Below are positions 21,582-35,657 of a stretch of 64,000 bases of DNA, piece after piece; position 1 is the stretch's first letter, and every line of letters starts with the position of its first letter. The stretch lies in contig CM043700.1 of NCBI GenBank assembly GCA_023935145.1, positions 41,628,620 to 41,692,619 of the forward strand, written 5' to 3'. The DNA is from Bretschneidera sinensis. Taxonomy: Eukaryota > Streptophyta > Magnoliopsida > Brassicales > Akaniaceae. The notes under the pieces were generated by a model, which made no database searches, was not told the origin of the DNA, and saw nothing but the letters and a program-made list of their open reading frames with translations. The position numbers and the translations under genes are program-made.

Positions 21582-21952
21582 GGGACCAAAAGAATACAAT
21601 GTTTCCATAAATAATTCAAAACCACAAGGAATGCACCACCGAAGGGACAAAACAATACAATGTTTGTCTGCATGAAATTCATTTAAATCTTTGCCAGCAT
21701 GGAATTCAATTTGATTTAGAGTTCAGAATTAGTCTTTCTTCAAATCACAAAGGGACAAGGACCACTGAAGGGACAAAAAAACATAATGTTTACCATAATG
21801 AATTCAAGTGCAAATAGAATTCAGAATTAGTCTTTCCTTCAAAAAACCAACAGAAAGGCACCAACGAAGGGACAATAATACAACTTTTCCAGCATGGAAT
21901 TCAATTAGACTTAAAATTTAGAATAAGTTTCTCTTCAGAAAACCAACAGACA

Positions 21953-22160
21953 TGAACAATGACAGTTCTGTACCTTAATTAGTAGCTAGATAAGGATAAG
22001 GGGGCATGGAATACATATGGTGAGCTACTAGAATGGTTAAAGAGCCTAACATAGCTAGGTTAAGAGACAATCGAGCATGCAATGATGTTGTTAGGATTTC
22101 ATATAGTCTTTTATGGCCTTGACCTGTAAATGGACTTTTATGAACCTTTAAAATATCTTT
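21953..22160 (-). pseudogene. psaA: psaA fragment, copy 10
   Basis: 104-codon ORF at 21975-22289. It ends early because the DYG part reads N then stop (ACTAATTAA). Only 579 bp from copy 9, so the two psaA units are adjacent. Confidence 0.88.
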
Positions 22161-22887
22161 GGGACCAAAAGAATACAATGTTTCCCATAAATAATTCAAA
22201 ACCACCAGGAATGCACAACCGAAGGGATAAAACAATACGAAGTTTGGCTGCATGAAATTCATTTGAATCTTTGCCAGCATAGAATTCAAAATTAGTCATT
22301 CTTCAAATGATAAAGGGACAAGGACTACCGCAAGGACAAAAAAACATAATTTTTACCATAATGAATTCAAGTGCAAATAGAATTCAGAATTAGTCTTTCC
22401 TTCAAAAAACCAATAGAAAGGCACCACCGAAGGGACAATAATACAACTTTTCCATTACAAAATTCAATTAGAATTAGAATTTAGAATAAGTCTCTCGCAA
22501 GAAAACCAACGGACATGCACAATCGAAGGGACCAAAAGAAAACAATGTTTCCCATAAATAAGTCAAAACCACGAGAAATGCACCACCGAAGGGACAAAAC
22601 AATATGCATGAAATTTATTTGAATCTTTACCAGCATGGAATTCAATTTGATTTAGAATTCAGAATTAGTCTTTCTTCAAATGACAAAGGGACAAAAACCA
22701 TCGAAGGGACAAAAAAAATAATGTTTACCATATTGAATTCAAGTGCAAATTAGAATTGGGAATTAGTTTTCCTTCAAAAAACCAACAGAAAAGCACAACC
22801 GAAGGGACACTAATACAATTTTTCCAACATGGAATTCAATTAGAATTAGAACTAAGAATAAGTCTCTCTTCAGAAAACCAACAGACA

Positions 22888-22928
22888 TGAACAATGACTG
22901 TTCTGTATCATAATCAGTAGCTAGATAT
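22888..22928 (-). pseudogene. psaA: psaA fragment, copy 11 (truncated)
   Basis: Only the C-terminal 41 bp (TGAACAATGAC to CTAGATAT) remain. The sequence then jumps into monomer A (TTAGAATTCATAATTAGTC), an internal deletion between repeats. Confidence 0.8.
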
Positions 22929-23415
22929 TTAGAATTCATAATTAGTCTTTCTGCAAATGACAAAGGGACAAGGACCACCGAAGGAACAAAAAAACATAAT
23001 GTTTACCATAATGAATTCAAGTGCAAAAAGAATTCAGAATTAGTCTTTCCTTCAAAAAACCAACAGAAAGGCACCACCGAAGGGACAATAATACAACTTT
23101 TCCATCATGGAATAAGTCTTTCATGTTTGTCTACACGAAATTCAATTGAATCTTTGCCAGCATGGAATTCAATTTGATTTATAATTCAGAATTAGTCTTT
23201 CTGCAAATGACAAAGGGTCAAGGACCACCGAAGGAACAAAAAAACATAATGTTTACCATAATGAATTCAAGTGCAAATAGAATTCAGAATTAATCTTTCC
23301 TTCAAAAAACCAACGGAAAGGCACCACCGAAGGGACAATAATATAACTTTTCCAGCATGGAATTCAATTAGAATTAGAACTCAGAATAAGTCTCTGTTCT
23401 GAAAGCCAACAGACA

Positions 23416-23623
23416 TGAACAATGACAGTTTTGTACCATAATCAGTAGCTAGATATGGATAAGGGGGCATGGAATAGATATGGTGAGCTACAACAATGGT
23501 TAAAGAGCCTAACATAGCTAGGTTAAGAGATAATTGAGCATGCCATGATGTTCTTAGGATTTTATATAGTCCTTTATGGCCTTGACCTGTAATTGGACCT
23601 TTATGAACCTCTAAAGTATCTTT
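23416..23623 (-). pseudogene. psaA: psaA fragment, copy 12
   Basis: Open, in a 105-codon ORF at 23381-23698. Reads [20 protein letters not shown]. Confidence 0.88.
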
Positions 23624-24323
23624 GGGACCAGAAGAATACAATGTTACCCATAAATAATTCAAAACCAGTAGGAATGCACCACCGAAGGGACAAAACAATA
23701 CGATATTTGTCTACATGAAATTCATTAGAATCTTTGCCATCATGCAATTAAAGTTGATTTAGAATTCAGAATTAGTCTTTCTTCAAATGACAAAGGGACA
23801 AGGACCACCGAAGGAACAAAAAAACATAACGTTTACCATAATGAATTCAAGTGCAAATAGAATTCAGAATTAGTTTTTCCTTCAAAAACCCAACAGAAAG
23901 ACACCACCGAAGGGACAATAATACAAATTTTCCATCATGGAATTCAATTAGAATTAGAATTTAGACTAAGACTCTCGCCAGAAAACCAACGGACATGCAC
24001 AATCGAAGGGACCAAAAGAAAACAATGTTTTCCATTAATAATTCAAAACCACCAGGAATGCACCACCGAAGGGACAAAACAATATGCATGAAATTCATTT
24101 GAATCTTTACTAGCATGGAATTCAATTTGATTTAGAATTCAGAATTATTCTTTCTTCAAATAACAAAGGGATAAGGACCAACGAATGGACAAAAAAACAT
24201 AATGTTTACCATATTGAAATTATGTGCAAATTAGAATTCGGAATTAGTCTTTCCTTCAAAAAACCAACAGAAAAGCACAAACGAAGGGACAATAATACAA
24301 CTTTTCCAGAAAACCAATAGACA

Positions 24324-24531
24324 TGAACAATGACAGCTTTGTACCATAATCAGTAGCTAGATATAGATAGGGGGGCATGGAATACATATGGTCAGCTACA
24401 ACAATGGTTAAAGAGCCTAACATAGCTAGGTTAAAAGATAATTGAGCATGCCATGATGTTGTTAGGATTTCATATAGTCCTTTATGGCCTTGACCTGTAA
24501 ATGGACCTTTATGAACCTCTAAAATATTTTT
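24324..24531 (-). pseudogene. psaA: psaA fragment, copy 13
   Basis: Open, in a 122-codon ORF at 24256-24624. Monomer C just downstream is shortened (CTTTTCCAGAAAACC), so the ORF runs into a different satellite tail. Confidence 0.88.
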
Positions 24532-25994
24532 GGTACCAAAAGAATACAACATTTCCCATAAATAATTCAAAACCACCATGAATGCACCACCTAAGGGACA
24601 AAACAATATGATGTTTGTCTGCATGAAATTCTATTTGATCTAGAATTCAGAATTAGTCTTTCTTCAAATGATAAATGGACAAGGACGACCAAATGGACAA
24701 AAAAACATAATGTTTACCATAATGAATTCAGGTGCAAATAGAATTCAGAATTAGTTTTTCCTTCAAAAAACAAACAGATAGGCACCACCAAATGGACAAT
24801 AATACAACTTTGCCAGCATAGCATTCAATTGTAATTAGAATTTAGAATAAGACACTCATCAGGAAACCAACAGACATGCACAATCGAAGGGACCAAAAGA
24901 ATATAACGTTTCCCATAAATAATTCAAAACCACCAGGAATGCACCACCGAAGGGACAAAAAAACGCAATGTTTGCCTGCATGAAATTCATTTGAATCTTT
25001 GCCAGCATGAAATTCAATTGGATTTAGAATTCAGAATTAGTCTTTCTTCAAATGACAAAGAGACAAGGACCACCGAAGAGACAAAAAAACATAATGTTTA
25101 CTATAAAGAATTCAAGTGCAAATAGAATTCAAAAATAGTCTTTCCTTCAAAGAAACCAACAGAAAGGCACCATCGAAGGGATAATAATACAACTTTTCCA
25201 TCATTGAATTCAATTAGAATTAGAATTCAGTATAAGTCTCTCGTCAGAAAACCAACGGACATGCACAATCGAAGGGACCAAAAGAATACAATGTTTCCCA
25301 TAACTAATTCAAAACCAATAGGAATGCACCACCGAAAGGACAAAACAATACGATGTTTGTCTACATGAAATTCATTAGAATCTTTGCCAACATTCAATTA
25401 AAGTTGATTTAGAATTCAGAATTAGTCTTTCTTCAAATGACAAAGAGACAAGGACAACCGAAAGGACAAAAAAACATAACGTTTACCATAATGAATTCAA
25501 GTGCAAATAGAATTTAGAATTAGTCTTTTCTTCAAAAACCCAACAGAAAGACACCACCGAAGAGACAATAATACAACTTTTCCATCATTGAATTCAATTA
25601 GAATTAGAATTCAGTATAAGTCTCTCGTCAGAAAACCAACGGACATGCACAATCGAAAGGACCAAAAGAATACAATGTTTCCCATAACTAATTCAAAACC
25701 ACCAGGAATGCACCACCGAAAGGACAAAACAATATGCATGAAATTCATTTGAATCATTACCAACACGGAATTCAATTTGATTTAGAATTCAGAATTAATC
25801 TTTCTTCAAATGACAAAGGGACAAAAAAACATAATGCTTACCATAATGAATTCAAGTGCATATTAGAATTCGGAATTAGTCTTTCCTTCAAAAAACCAAC
25901 AGAAAGGCACCACCGAAGAGACAATAATACAACTTTTCTAATTCAATTAGAATTAGAACTCAGAATAAGTCTCTGTTCTGAAAGCCAACAAACA

Positions 25995-26202
25995 TGAACA
26001 ATGATAGTTCTGTACCATAATCAGTAGCTAGATATGGATAAGGGGGCATGGAAAACATATGGTAAGCTACAACAATGGTTAAAGAGCCTAACATAGCTAG
26101 GTTAAGAGATAATTGAGCATGCCATGATGTTGTTAGGATTTCATATAGTCCTTTATGGCCTTGAGTTGTAAATGGACCTTTATGAACCTCTAAAATATCT
26201 TT
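25995..26202 (-). pseudogene. psaA: psaA fragment, copy 14
   Basis: Open, in a 105-codon ORF at 25960-26277. It follows the longest psaA-free run (1671 bp from copy 13). Confidence 0.88.
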
Positions 26203-26947
26203 GGGACCAAAAGAATACAATATTACCCATAAATAATTCAAAACCAGTAGGAATGCACCACCAAAAGGACAAAACAATACGATGTTTGTCTACATGAAAT
26301 TCATTAGAATCTTTGCCAACATGCAATTAAAGTTGATTTAGAATTCAGAATTAGTCTTTCTTCAAATGACAAAGGGACAAAGACAACCGAAGGGACAAAA
26401 AACATAACGTTTACCATAATGAATTCAAGTGCAAATAGAATACAGAATTAGTCTTTCCTTCAAGAACCCAACAGACAGACACCACCGAAGAGACAATAAT
26501 ACAACTTTTCCATCATGGAATTCAATTAGAATTAGAATTTAGACTAAGACTCTCGCCAGAAAACCAACGGACATGCACAATCAAAGGGACCAAAAGAAAA
26601 CAATGTTTTCCATTAATAATTCAAAACAACCAGGAATACACCACCGAAGGGACAAAACAATATGCATGAAATTCATTTGAATCTTTATCAGCATAGAATT
26701 CAATTTAATTTAGAATTCAGAATTATTCTTTCTTCAAATGACAAATGGACAAGGACCAACGAAGGGACAATAAAACATAATTTTTACCATATTGAAATTA
26801 AGTGCAAATTAGAATTCGGAATTAGTCTTTCCTTTAAAAAACCAACAGAAAAGCACAAACGAAGGGACAATAATACAACTTTTCCAGCATGGAATTCAAT
26901 TAGAATTAGAACTAAGAATAAGTCTCTCTTCAGAAAACCTTCAGACA

Positions 26948-27154
26948 TGAACAATGACAGCTTTGTACCATAATCAGTAGCTAGATATGGATAGGGGGCA
27001 TGGAAAACATATGGTGAGCTACAACAATGGTTAAAAAGCCTAACATAGCTAGGTTAAGAGATAATTGAGCATGTCATGATGTTGTTAGGATTTCATATAG
27101 TCCTTTATGGCCTTGAGCTGTAAATGGACCTTTATGAACCTCTAAAATATTTTT
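26948..27154 (-). pseudogene. psaA: psaA fragment, copy 15 (nonsense)
   Basis: TGG to TGA at the Trp of TTSWHAQ (forward CATGTCATGATG). ORF 27074-27256 ends at TTS. Confidence 0.88.
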
Positions 27155-27872
27155 GGTACCAAAAGAATACAATGTTTCCCATAAATAATTCAAAACCACC
27201 ATGAATGCACCACCTAAGGAACAAAACAATACGATGTTTGTTTGCATGGAATTCAATTTGATTTAGCATTCAGAATTAGTCTTTCTTCAAATGAGAAATA
27301 GACAAGGACGACCGAAGGGACAAAAAAACATAATGTTTACAATAATGAATTCAAGTGCAAATAGAATTCATAATTAGTCTTTCCTTCAAAAAACCAACAG
27401 AAAGGTACCACCGAAGGGACAATAATACAACTTTTAAAGCATGGCATTCAATTATAATTAGAATTTAAAATAAGACACTCGTCAGGAAACCAACGGACAT
27501 GCACAATCGAAGGGACCAAAAGAATACAATGTTTCCCATAAATAATTCAAAACCACCGGGAATGCACCACCGAAGGGACAAAACAATATGCATGGAACTC
27601 ATTTGAATCTTTACCAGCATGGAATTAAATTTGATTTAGAATTCAGAATTAGCCTTTCTTCAAATGACAAAGGGACAAGGACCACCGAAGGGACAAAAAA
27701 ACATAATGTTTACCATAATGAAGTCAAGTGCAAATAGAATTCAGAATTAGTCTTTCCTTCAAAAAACCAACAAAAAGGCACCACCGAAGGGACAATAATA
27801 CAACTTTTCCAGCATGGAATTCAATTAAAATTAGAACTCATACTAAGTCCCACTTCAGAAAACCAACAGACA

Positions 27873-28079
27873 TTAACAATGACAGTTCTGTACCAGAATC
27901 AGTAGCTAGATATGGATAGTGGGCATGGAATACATATGATGAGCTACAACAATGGTTAAAGAGGCTAACATAGCTAGGTTAAGAGATAATTGAGCATGCC
28001 ATGATGTTGTTAGGATTTCACATAATCCTTTATAGCCTTGACCTATAAATGGAACTTTATGAACGTCTAAAATATCTTT
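27873..28079 (-). pseudogene. psaA: psaA fragment, copy 16
   Basis: 97-codon ORF at 27906-28199. A 1-bp deletion (GATAGTGGGCATGG) shifts the last part of psaA, so the ORF ends MPTIHI. Confidence 0.88.
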
Positions 28080-28807
28080 AGGACCAAAAGAATACAATGT
28101 TTCCCATAAATAATTCAAAACCACCAGGAATGCATCACCGAAGGGACAAAAAAACGCAATGTTTGCCTGCATGAAATTCATTTGAATCTTTGCCAGCATG
28201 GAATTCTATTGGATTTAGAATTCAGAATTAGTCTTTCTTCAAATGACAAAGGGACAAGGACCACCGAATGGACAAAAAAACATAATGTTTACTATAATGA
28301 ATTCAAGTGCAAATAGAATTCAAAATTAATCTTTCCTTCAAAAAACCAACAGAAAGGCACCGCCGAAGGGACAATAATACAACATTTCCATCATTGAATT
28401 CAATTAGAATTAGAATTCAGTATAAGTCTCTCGTCATAAAACCAACGGACATGCACAATCGAAGGGACCAAAAGAATACAATGTTTCTCATAACTATTTC
28501 AAAACCACCAGGAATGCACCACCGAAGGGACAAAACAATATGCATGAAATTCATTTGAATCCTTACCAGCATGGAATTCAATTTGATTTAGAATTCAGAA
28601 TTAGTCTTTCTTCAAATGACAAAGGGACAAAAAAACATAATGCTTACCATAATGAATTCAAGTGCATATTAGAATTCGGAATTAGTTTTTCCTTCAAAAA
28701 ACCAACAGAAAGGCACCACCGAAGAGACATTAATACAACTTTTCCAGCGCGGAATTCAATTACAATTAAAACTCAGAATATGTCTCTGTTCTGAAAGCCA
28801 ACAAACA

Positions 28808-29015
28808 TGAACAATGATAGTTCTCTTCCTTAATCAGTAGCTAGATATGGATAAAGGGGCATGGAAAACATATGGTGAGCTACAACAATGGTTAAAGAGC
28901 CTAACATAGCTAGGTTAAGAGATAATTGAGCATGCCATGATGTTGTTAGGATTTCATATAGTCCTTTATGGCCTTGACCTGTAAATGGACCTTTATGAAC
29001 CTCTAAAATATCTTT
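28808..29015 (-). pseudogene. psaA: psaA fragment, copy 17
   Basis: 86-codon ORF at 28830-29090, ending ATD followed by TAA in place of the Tyr of DYG. Confidence 0.88.
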
Positions 29016-29755
29016 GGGACCAAGAGAATACAATGTTTCCCATAAATAATTCAAAACCAGTAGAAATGCACTACCGAAGGGACAAAACAATACGATGTTT
29101 GTCTACATGAAATTCATTAGAATCTTTGCCAACATGCAATTAAAGTTGATTTAGAATTCAGAATTAGTCTTTATTCAAATGACAAAGAGACAAAGACCAC
29201 CGAAGGGACAAAAAAACATAATATTTACCATAATGAATTCAAGTGCAAATAGAATTCAGAATTAGTCTTTCCTTCAAAAACCCAACAAAAAAGCACCACC
29301 AAAGGGACAATAATACAACTTTTCCATCATGGAATTCAATTAGAATTAGAATTTAGAATAAGTCTCTCGTCAGAAAACCAACGGACATGCACAATCGAAG
29401 GGACCAAAAGAATACAATGTTTCCTAAAAATAATTCAAAACCACCAGGAATGCACCACCGAAGGGACAAAACAATATGCATGAAATTTATTTGAGTCTTT
29501 ACCAGCATGGAATTCAATTTGATTTCAGAATTAAACTTTCTTTAAATGACAAAGGGACAAGGACCACCGAAGGGACAAAAAAACATAATATTTACCATAA
29601 TGAATTCAAGTGCAAATTAGAATTCGGAATTAGTCTTTCCTTAAAAAAAACAACAGAAAAGCACAACCTAAGGGACAATAATACAACTTTTCCAGCATGG
29701 AATTCAATTAGAATTAGAACTCAGAATAAGTCTTTCTTCAGAAAACCAACAGACA

Positions 29756-29963
29756 TGAACAATAACAGTTCTGTACCATAATCAGTACCTAGATATGGAT
29801 ACGGAGACATGGAATACATATGGTGAGCTACAACAATGGTTAAAGAGCCTAGCATATCTAGGTTAAGAGATAATTGAGCATGCTATGATGTCGTTAGGAT
29901 TTCATATAGTCTTTTATGGCCATGACCTGTAAATGGACCTTTATGAACCTCTAAAATATCTTT
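29756..29963 (-). pseudogene. psaA: psaA fragment, copy 18 (nonsense)
   Basis: TGG to TAG at the Trp of TTSWHAQ (forward CATGCTATGATG), so no long ORF. Confidence 0.87.
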
Positions 29964-30335
29964 GGGACCAAAAGAATACAATGTTTCTCAGAAATAATTC
30001 AAAACCCCTAGAAATGCACCACGGAAGGGACAAAACAATACAATGTTTGTCTGCATGAAATTCAATTGAATCTTTGCCAGCATGGAATTCAATTTGATTT
30101 AGAATTCAGAATTAATCTTTCTGTAAAGGACAAAGGGACAAAGACCACCGAAGGGATAAAAAAACATAATGTTTACCATAATGAATTCAATTACAAATAG
30201 AATTCAGAATTAGTCATTCCTTCAAAAAACCAACAGAAATGCACCACCGAAGGAACAATAATACAACTTTTCTAGCATGAAATTCAATTAGAATTAGAAC
30301 TCAGAATAAGTCTCTCTTCATAAAACCAACAGACA

Positions 30336-30543
30336 TGAACAATAACAGTTCTTTACCATAATCAGTAGCTAGATATGGATAAGAGGGTAGAGAATACATA
30401 TGGTGAGCTACAACACTGATTAAAGAGCCTACCATAGCTAGGTTAACAGATAATTGAGCATGCCAGGATATTGTTAGGATTTTATATATTCCTTTATGGC
30501 ATTGACCTGTAAAAGGACCTTTATGAACCTCTAAAATATCTTT
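30336..30543 (-). pseudogene. psaA: psaA fragment, copy 19
   Basis: Open, in a 123-codon ORF at 30301-30672, one of the two longest in the array. 580 bp from copy 18. Confidence 0.88.
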
Positions 30544-30909
30544 GGGACCAAAAGAATACAATGTTTCCCATAAATAATTCAAAACCACCAGGACTGCACC
30601 ACCGAAGGGACAAAACAATACGATGTTTGTCTGCATGAAATTCATTTGAATCTTTGGCAGCATGAAATTCAATTTGCTTTAGAATTCAGAATTAGTCTTG
30701 AAATGACAACGGGACAATGACCACCGAAGGGACAAAAAAAAATGTTTACCATAATGAATTAAAGGGCAAATAGAATAAAGAATTAGTCTTTCCTTCAAAA
30801 AAACCAACAGAAAGACACCACCGAATAAACAATAATACAACTTTTTCAGCATGGAATTCAATTAGAATTAGAACTCAGAACAAGTATCACTTCAGAAAAC
30901 CAACATACA

Positions 30910-31116
30910 TTAATAATGACAGTTCTGTACCATAATCAGTAGCTAGAGATGGATAGGGGGCATGGAATACATATGGTGAGCAACAACAATGGTTAAAGAG
31001 CCTAGCATATCTAGGTTAAGAGATAATTGAGCATGCCATGATGTTGTTAGGATTTTATATAGTCCTTTTCGGCCTTGACCTATAAATGGACCTTTACGAA
31101 CCTCTAAAATATCTTT
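30910..31116 (-). pseudogene. psaA: psaA fragment, copy 20
   Basis: 100-codon ORF at 30943-31245. A 1-bp deletion in the TATGGATAGGGGGC stretch shifts the end to MPPIHL. Confidence 0.88.
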
Positions 31117-31862
31117 GGGATCAAAAGAATACAATGTTTCCCATAAATAGATCAAAACCACCAGGAATGCACCACCGAAGGGACTAAACAATACGATGTT
31201 TGCCTGCACGAAATTCATTTGAATCTTTACCAGCATGGAATTCAATTTGATTTAGAATTCAGAATTAGTCTTTCTTCAAATGACAAAGGGAGAAGGACCG
31301 CCAAAGGGACAAAAAAAACATATTGTTTACCATAATGAATTCAAGTGCAAATAGAATTCAGAATTAGTCTTTCCTTCAAAATACTAACAGAAATGCACCA
31401 CCGAAGGGACAATAATACAACTTTTCCAGCATGGAATTCAATTAGAATTAGAATTTAGAATAAGCCTCTCGTCAGAAAACCAATGGACATGCACAATCAA
31501 AGGGACCAAAAGAATACAAATCTTTACATAAATAATTCAAAACCACCAGGAATGCACCACCGAAGGGACAAAACAATATGCACAAAATTCATTTGAATCT
31601 TTACCAGCATGGAATTCAATTTTATTTAGAAAACAAAATTAATCTTTCATCTAAAGACAAAAAGACAAGGACCACCGATGGGACAAAAAAACATGATGTT
31701 CACCATACTGAATTCAAGTGCAAATAAAATTCAGAATTAGTCTTTCCTTCAAAAAACCAACAGAAATGCACCACCGAAGGGACAATAATACAACTTTTCC
31801 AGCATGTAACTCAATTAGAATTAAAACTCATAATAAGTCTCACTTCAGAAAACCAACAGACA

Positions 31863-32070
31863 TGAACAATGACAGTTATGTACCATAATCAGTAGCAAGA
31901 TATAAATAGGGGGGCATGGAATACATATGGTGAGCTACAACAATGGTTAAAGAGCCCAACATAGCTAGGTTAAGAGATAATTGAGCATGCAATGATGTTG
32001 TTAAGATTCCATATAGTCCTTTATGGCCTTGACATGTAAATGAACCTTTATGAACCTCTAAAATATCTTT
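31863..32070 (-). pseudogene. psaA: psaA fragment, copy 21
   Basis: 89-codon ORF at 31876-32145, ending YGT and then TAA. Confidence 0.88.
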
Positions 32071-32432
32071 GGGACCAACAGAATATAATGTTTCCCATAA
32101 ATAATTCAAAACCACCAGGAATGCACCACCGAAGGAACAAAACAATATGCATGGAACTCATTTGAATCTTTACCAGCATGGAATTAAATTTGATTTAGAA
32201 TTCAGAATTAGCCTTTCTTCAAATGACAAAAGGACAAGGACCACCGAAGGGACAAAAAAACATAATGTTTACCATAATGAAGTCAAGTGCAAATAGAATT
32301 CAGAATTAGTCTTTCCTTCAAAAAAACCAACAAAAAGGCACCACCGAAGGGACAATAATACAACTTTTCCAGCATGGAATTCAATTAAAATTAGAACTCA
32401 TACTAAGTCCCACTTCAGAAAACCAACAGACA

Positions 32433-32618
32433 TTAACAATGACAGTTCTGTACCATAATCAGTAGCTAGATATGGACAAGGGGCATGGACAACATATGAT
32501 GAGCTGGCATAGCTAGGTTAAGAGATAATTGAGCATGCCATGATGTTGTTAGGATTTCACATAATCCTTTATAGCCTTGACCTGTAAATGGAACTTTATG
32601 AACGTCTAAAATATCTTT
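32433..32618 (-). pseudogene. psaA: psaA fragment, copy 22 (internal deletion)
   Basis: Partner of copy 16, but about 21 bp are lost in the LGSLTIV coding part (forward GATGAGCTGGCATAGC). The 90-codon ORF at 32466-32738 stays open through the deletion. Confidence 0.87.
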
Positions 32619-33345
32619 GGGACCAAAAGAATACAATGTTTCCCATAAATAATTCAAAACCACCAGGAATGCATCACCTAAGGGACAAAAAAACGCAATG
32701 TTTGCCTTCATGAAATTAATTTGAATCTTTGCCAGCATGGAATTCTATTGGATTTAGAATTCAGAATTAGTCTTTCTTCAAATGACAAAGGGACAAGGAC
32801 CACCGAATGGACAAAAAAACATAATGTTTACTATAATGAATTCAAGTGCAAATAGAATTCAAAATTAATCTTTCCTTCAAAAAACCAACAGAAAGGCACC
32901 GCCGAAGGGACAATAATACAACATTTCCATCATTGAATTCAATTAGAATTAGAATTTAGTATAAGTCTCTCGTCAGAAAACCAACGGACATGCACAATCG
33001 AAGGGACCAAAAGAATACAATGTTTCCCATAACTAATTCAAAACCACCAGGAATGCACCACCGAAGGGACAAAACAATAAGCATGAAATTCATTTGAATC
33101 CTTACCAGCATGGAATTCAATTTGATTTAGAATTCAGAATTAGTCCTTCTTCAAATGACAAAGGGACAAAAAAACATAATGCTTACCATAATGAATTCAA
33201 GTGCATATTAGAATTCGGATTAGTTTTTCCTTCAAAAAACCAACAGAAAGACACCACCGAAGAGACAATAATACAACTTTTCCAACACGGAATTCAATTA
33301 CAATTAAAACTCAGAATAAGTCTCTGTTCTGAAAGCCAACAAACA

Positions 33346-33553
33346 TAAACAATGATAGTTCTCTACCTTAATCAGTAGCTAGATATGGATAAGGGTGCAT
33401 GGAAAACATATGGTGAGCTACAACAATGGTTAAAGAGCCTAACATAGCTAGGTTAAGAGATAATTGAGCATGCCATGATGTTGTTAGGATTTCATATAGT
33501 CCTTTATGGCCTTGACCTGTAAATGGACCTTTATGAACCTCTAAAATATCTTT
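33346..33553 (-). pseudogene. psaA: psaA fragment, copy 23
   Basis: 86-codon ORF at 33368-33628 with the same ATD-stop ending as copy 17. Confidence 0.88.
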
Positions 33554-34295
33554 GGGACCAAGAGAATACAATGTTTCCCATAAATAATTCAAAACCAGTA
33601 GGAATGCACCACCGAAGGGACAAAACAATACGATGTTTGTCTACATGAAATTCATTAGAATTTTTGCCAACATGCAATTAAAGTTGATTTAGAATTCAGA
33701 ATTAGTCTTTATTCAAATGACAAAGGGACAAGGACCACCGAAGGGACAAAAAAAACATAATATTTACCATAATGAATTCAAGTGCAAATAGAATTCAGAA
33801 TTAGTCTTTCCTTCAAAAACCCAACAAAAAAGCACCACCAAAGGGACAATAATACAACTTTTCCATCATGGAATTCAATTAGAATTAGAATTTAGAATAA
33901 GTCTCTCGTCAGAAAACCAACGGACATGCACAATCGAAGGGACCAAAAGAATACAATGTTTCCTAAAAATAATTCAAAACCACCAGGAATGCACCACCGA
34001 AAGGGACAAAACAATATGCATAAAATTTATTTGAATCTTTACCAGCATGGAATTCAATTTGATTTCAGAATTAGACTTTCTTTAAATGACAAAGGGACAA
34101 GGACCACCGAAGGGACAAAAAAACATAATATTTACCATAATGAATTCAAGTGCAAATTAGAATTCGGAATTAGTCTTTCCTTCAAAAAACCAACAGAAAA
34201 GCACAACCGAAGAGACAATAATACAACTTTTCCAGCATGGAATTCAATTAGAATTAGAACTCAGAATAAGTCTTTCTTCAGAAAACCAACAGACA

Positions 34296-34503
34296 TGAAC
34301 AATAACAGTTCTGTACCATAATCAATACCTAGATATGGATACGGAGACATGGAATACATATGGTGAGCTACAACAATGGTTAAAGAGCCTAGCATAGCTA
34401 GATTAAGAGATAATTGAGCATGCTATGATGTCGTTAGGATTTCATATAGTCTTTTATGGCCATGACCTGTAAATAGACCTTTATGAACCTCTAAAATATC
34501 TTT
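34296..34503 (-). pseudogene. psaA: psaA fragment, copy 24 (nonsense)
   Basis: Carries the same TGG to TAG change as copy 18. Confidence 0.87.
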
Positions 34504-34875
34504 GGGACCAAAAGAATACAATGTTTCTCAGAAATAATTCAAAACCCCCAGAAATGCACCACGGAAGGGACAAAACAATACAATGTTTGTCTGCATGCAA
34601 TTCAATTGAATCTTTGCCAGCATGGAATTCAATTTGATTTAGAATTCAGAATTAATCTTTCTGTAAAGGACAAAGGGACAAAGACCACCGAAGGAATAAA
34701 AAAACATAATGTTAACCATAATGAATTCAATTGCAAATAGAATTCAGAATTAGTCATTCCTTCAAAAAACCAACAGAAATGCACCACCGAAGGAACAATA
34801 ATGCAATTTTTCTAGCATGAAATTCAATTAGAATTAGAACTCAGAATAAGTCTCTCTTCATAAAACCAACAAACA

Positions 34876-35083
34876 TGAACAATAACAGTTTTTTACCATA
34901 ATCAGTAGCTAGATATGGATAAGAGGGTAAAGAATACATATGGTGAGCTACAACACTGATTAAAGAGCCTAACATAGCTAGGTTAACAGATAATTGAGCA
35001 TGCCAGGATGTTGTTAGGATTTTATATATTCCTTTATGGCATTGACCTGTAAAATGACCTTTATGAACCTCTAAAATATCTTG
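34876..35083 (-). pseudogene. psaA: psaA fragment, copy 25
   Basis: Open, in a 123-codon ORF at 34841-35212. Partner of copy 19. Confidence 0.88.
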
Positions 35084-35450
35084 GGGACCAACAGAATACA
35101 ATGTTTCCCATAAATAATTCAAAACCACCAGGACTGCACCACCGAAGGGACAAAACAATACGATGTTTGTCTGCATGAAATTCATTTGAATCTTTGGCAG
35201 CACGAAATTCAATTTGCTTTAGAATTCAGAATTAGTCTTGAAATGACAACGGGACAATGACCACCGAAGGGACAAAAAAAAAATGTTTACCATAATGAAT
35301 TGAAGGGCAAATAGAATTCAGAATTAGTCTTTCCTTCAAAAAAACCAACAGAAATACACCACCGAATGAACAATAATACAACTTTTTCAGCATGGAATTC
35401 AATTAGAATTAGAACTCAGAACAAGTCTCACTTCAGAAAACCAACATACA

Positions 35451-35657
35451 TTAACAATGACAGTTCTGTACCATAATCAGTAGCTAGATATGGATAGGGG
35501 GCATGGAATACATATGGTGAGCAACAACAATGGTTAAAGAGCCTAGCATAGCTAGGTTAAGAGATAATTGAGCATGCCATGATGTTGTTAGGATTTTATA
35601 TAGTCCTTTTCGGCCTTGACCTGTAAATGGACCTTTATGAACCTCTAAAATATCTTT
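35451..35657 (-). pseudogene. psaA: psaA fragment, copy 26
   Basis: 100-codon ORF at 35484-35786 with the same 1-bp deletion as copy 20. Confidence 0.88.

Larger units (their letters stand above)
27590..32145. repeat. 4.54-kb array segment, first copy
   Basis: Contains psaA copies 16-21. Each has a partner about 4538-4560 bp downstream (copies 22-27) that shares its private changes, e.g. ATATGCATGGAACTCATTTG at the start, the TAG in copies 18 and 24, and CATTAACAATG in copies 16 and 22. A recent segmental tandem duplication inside the array; ends are approximate. Confidence 0.85.
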
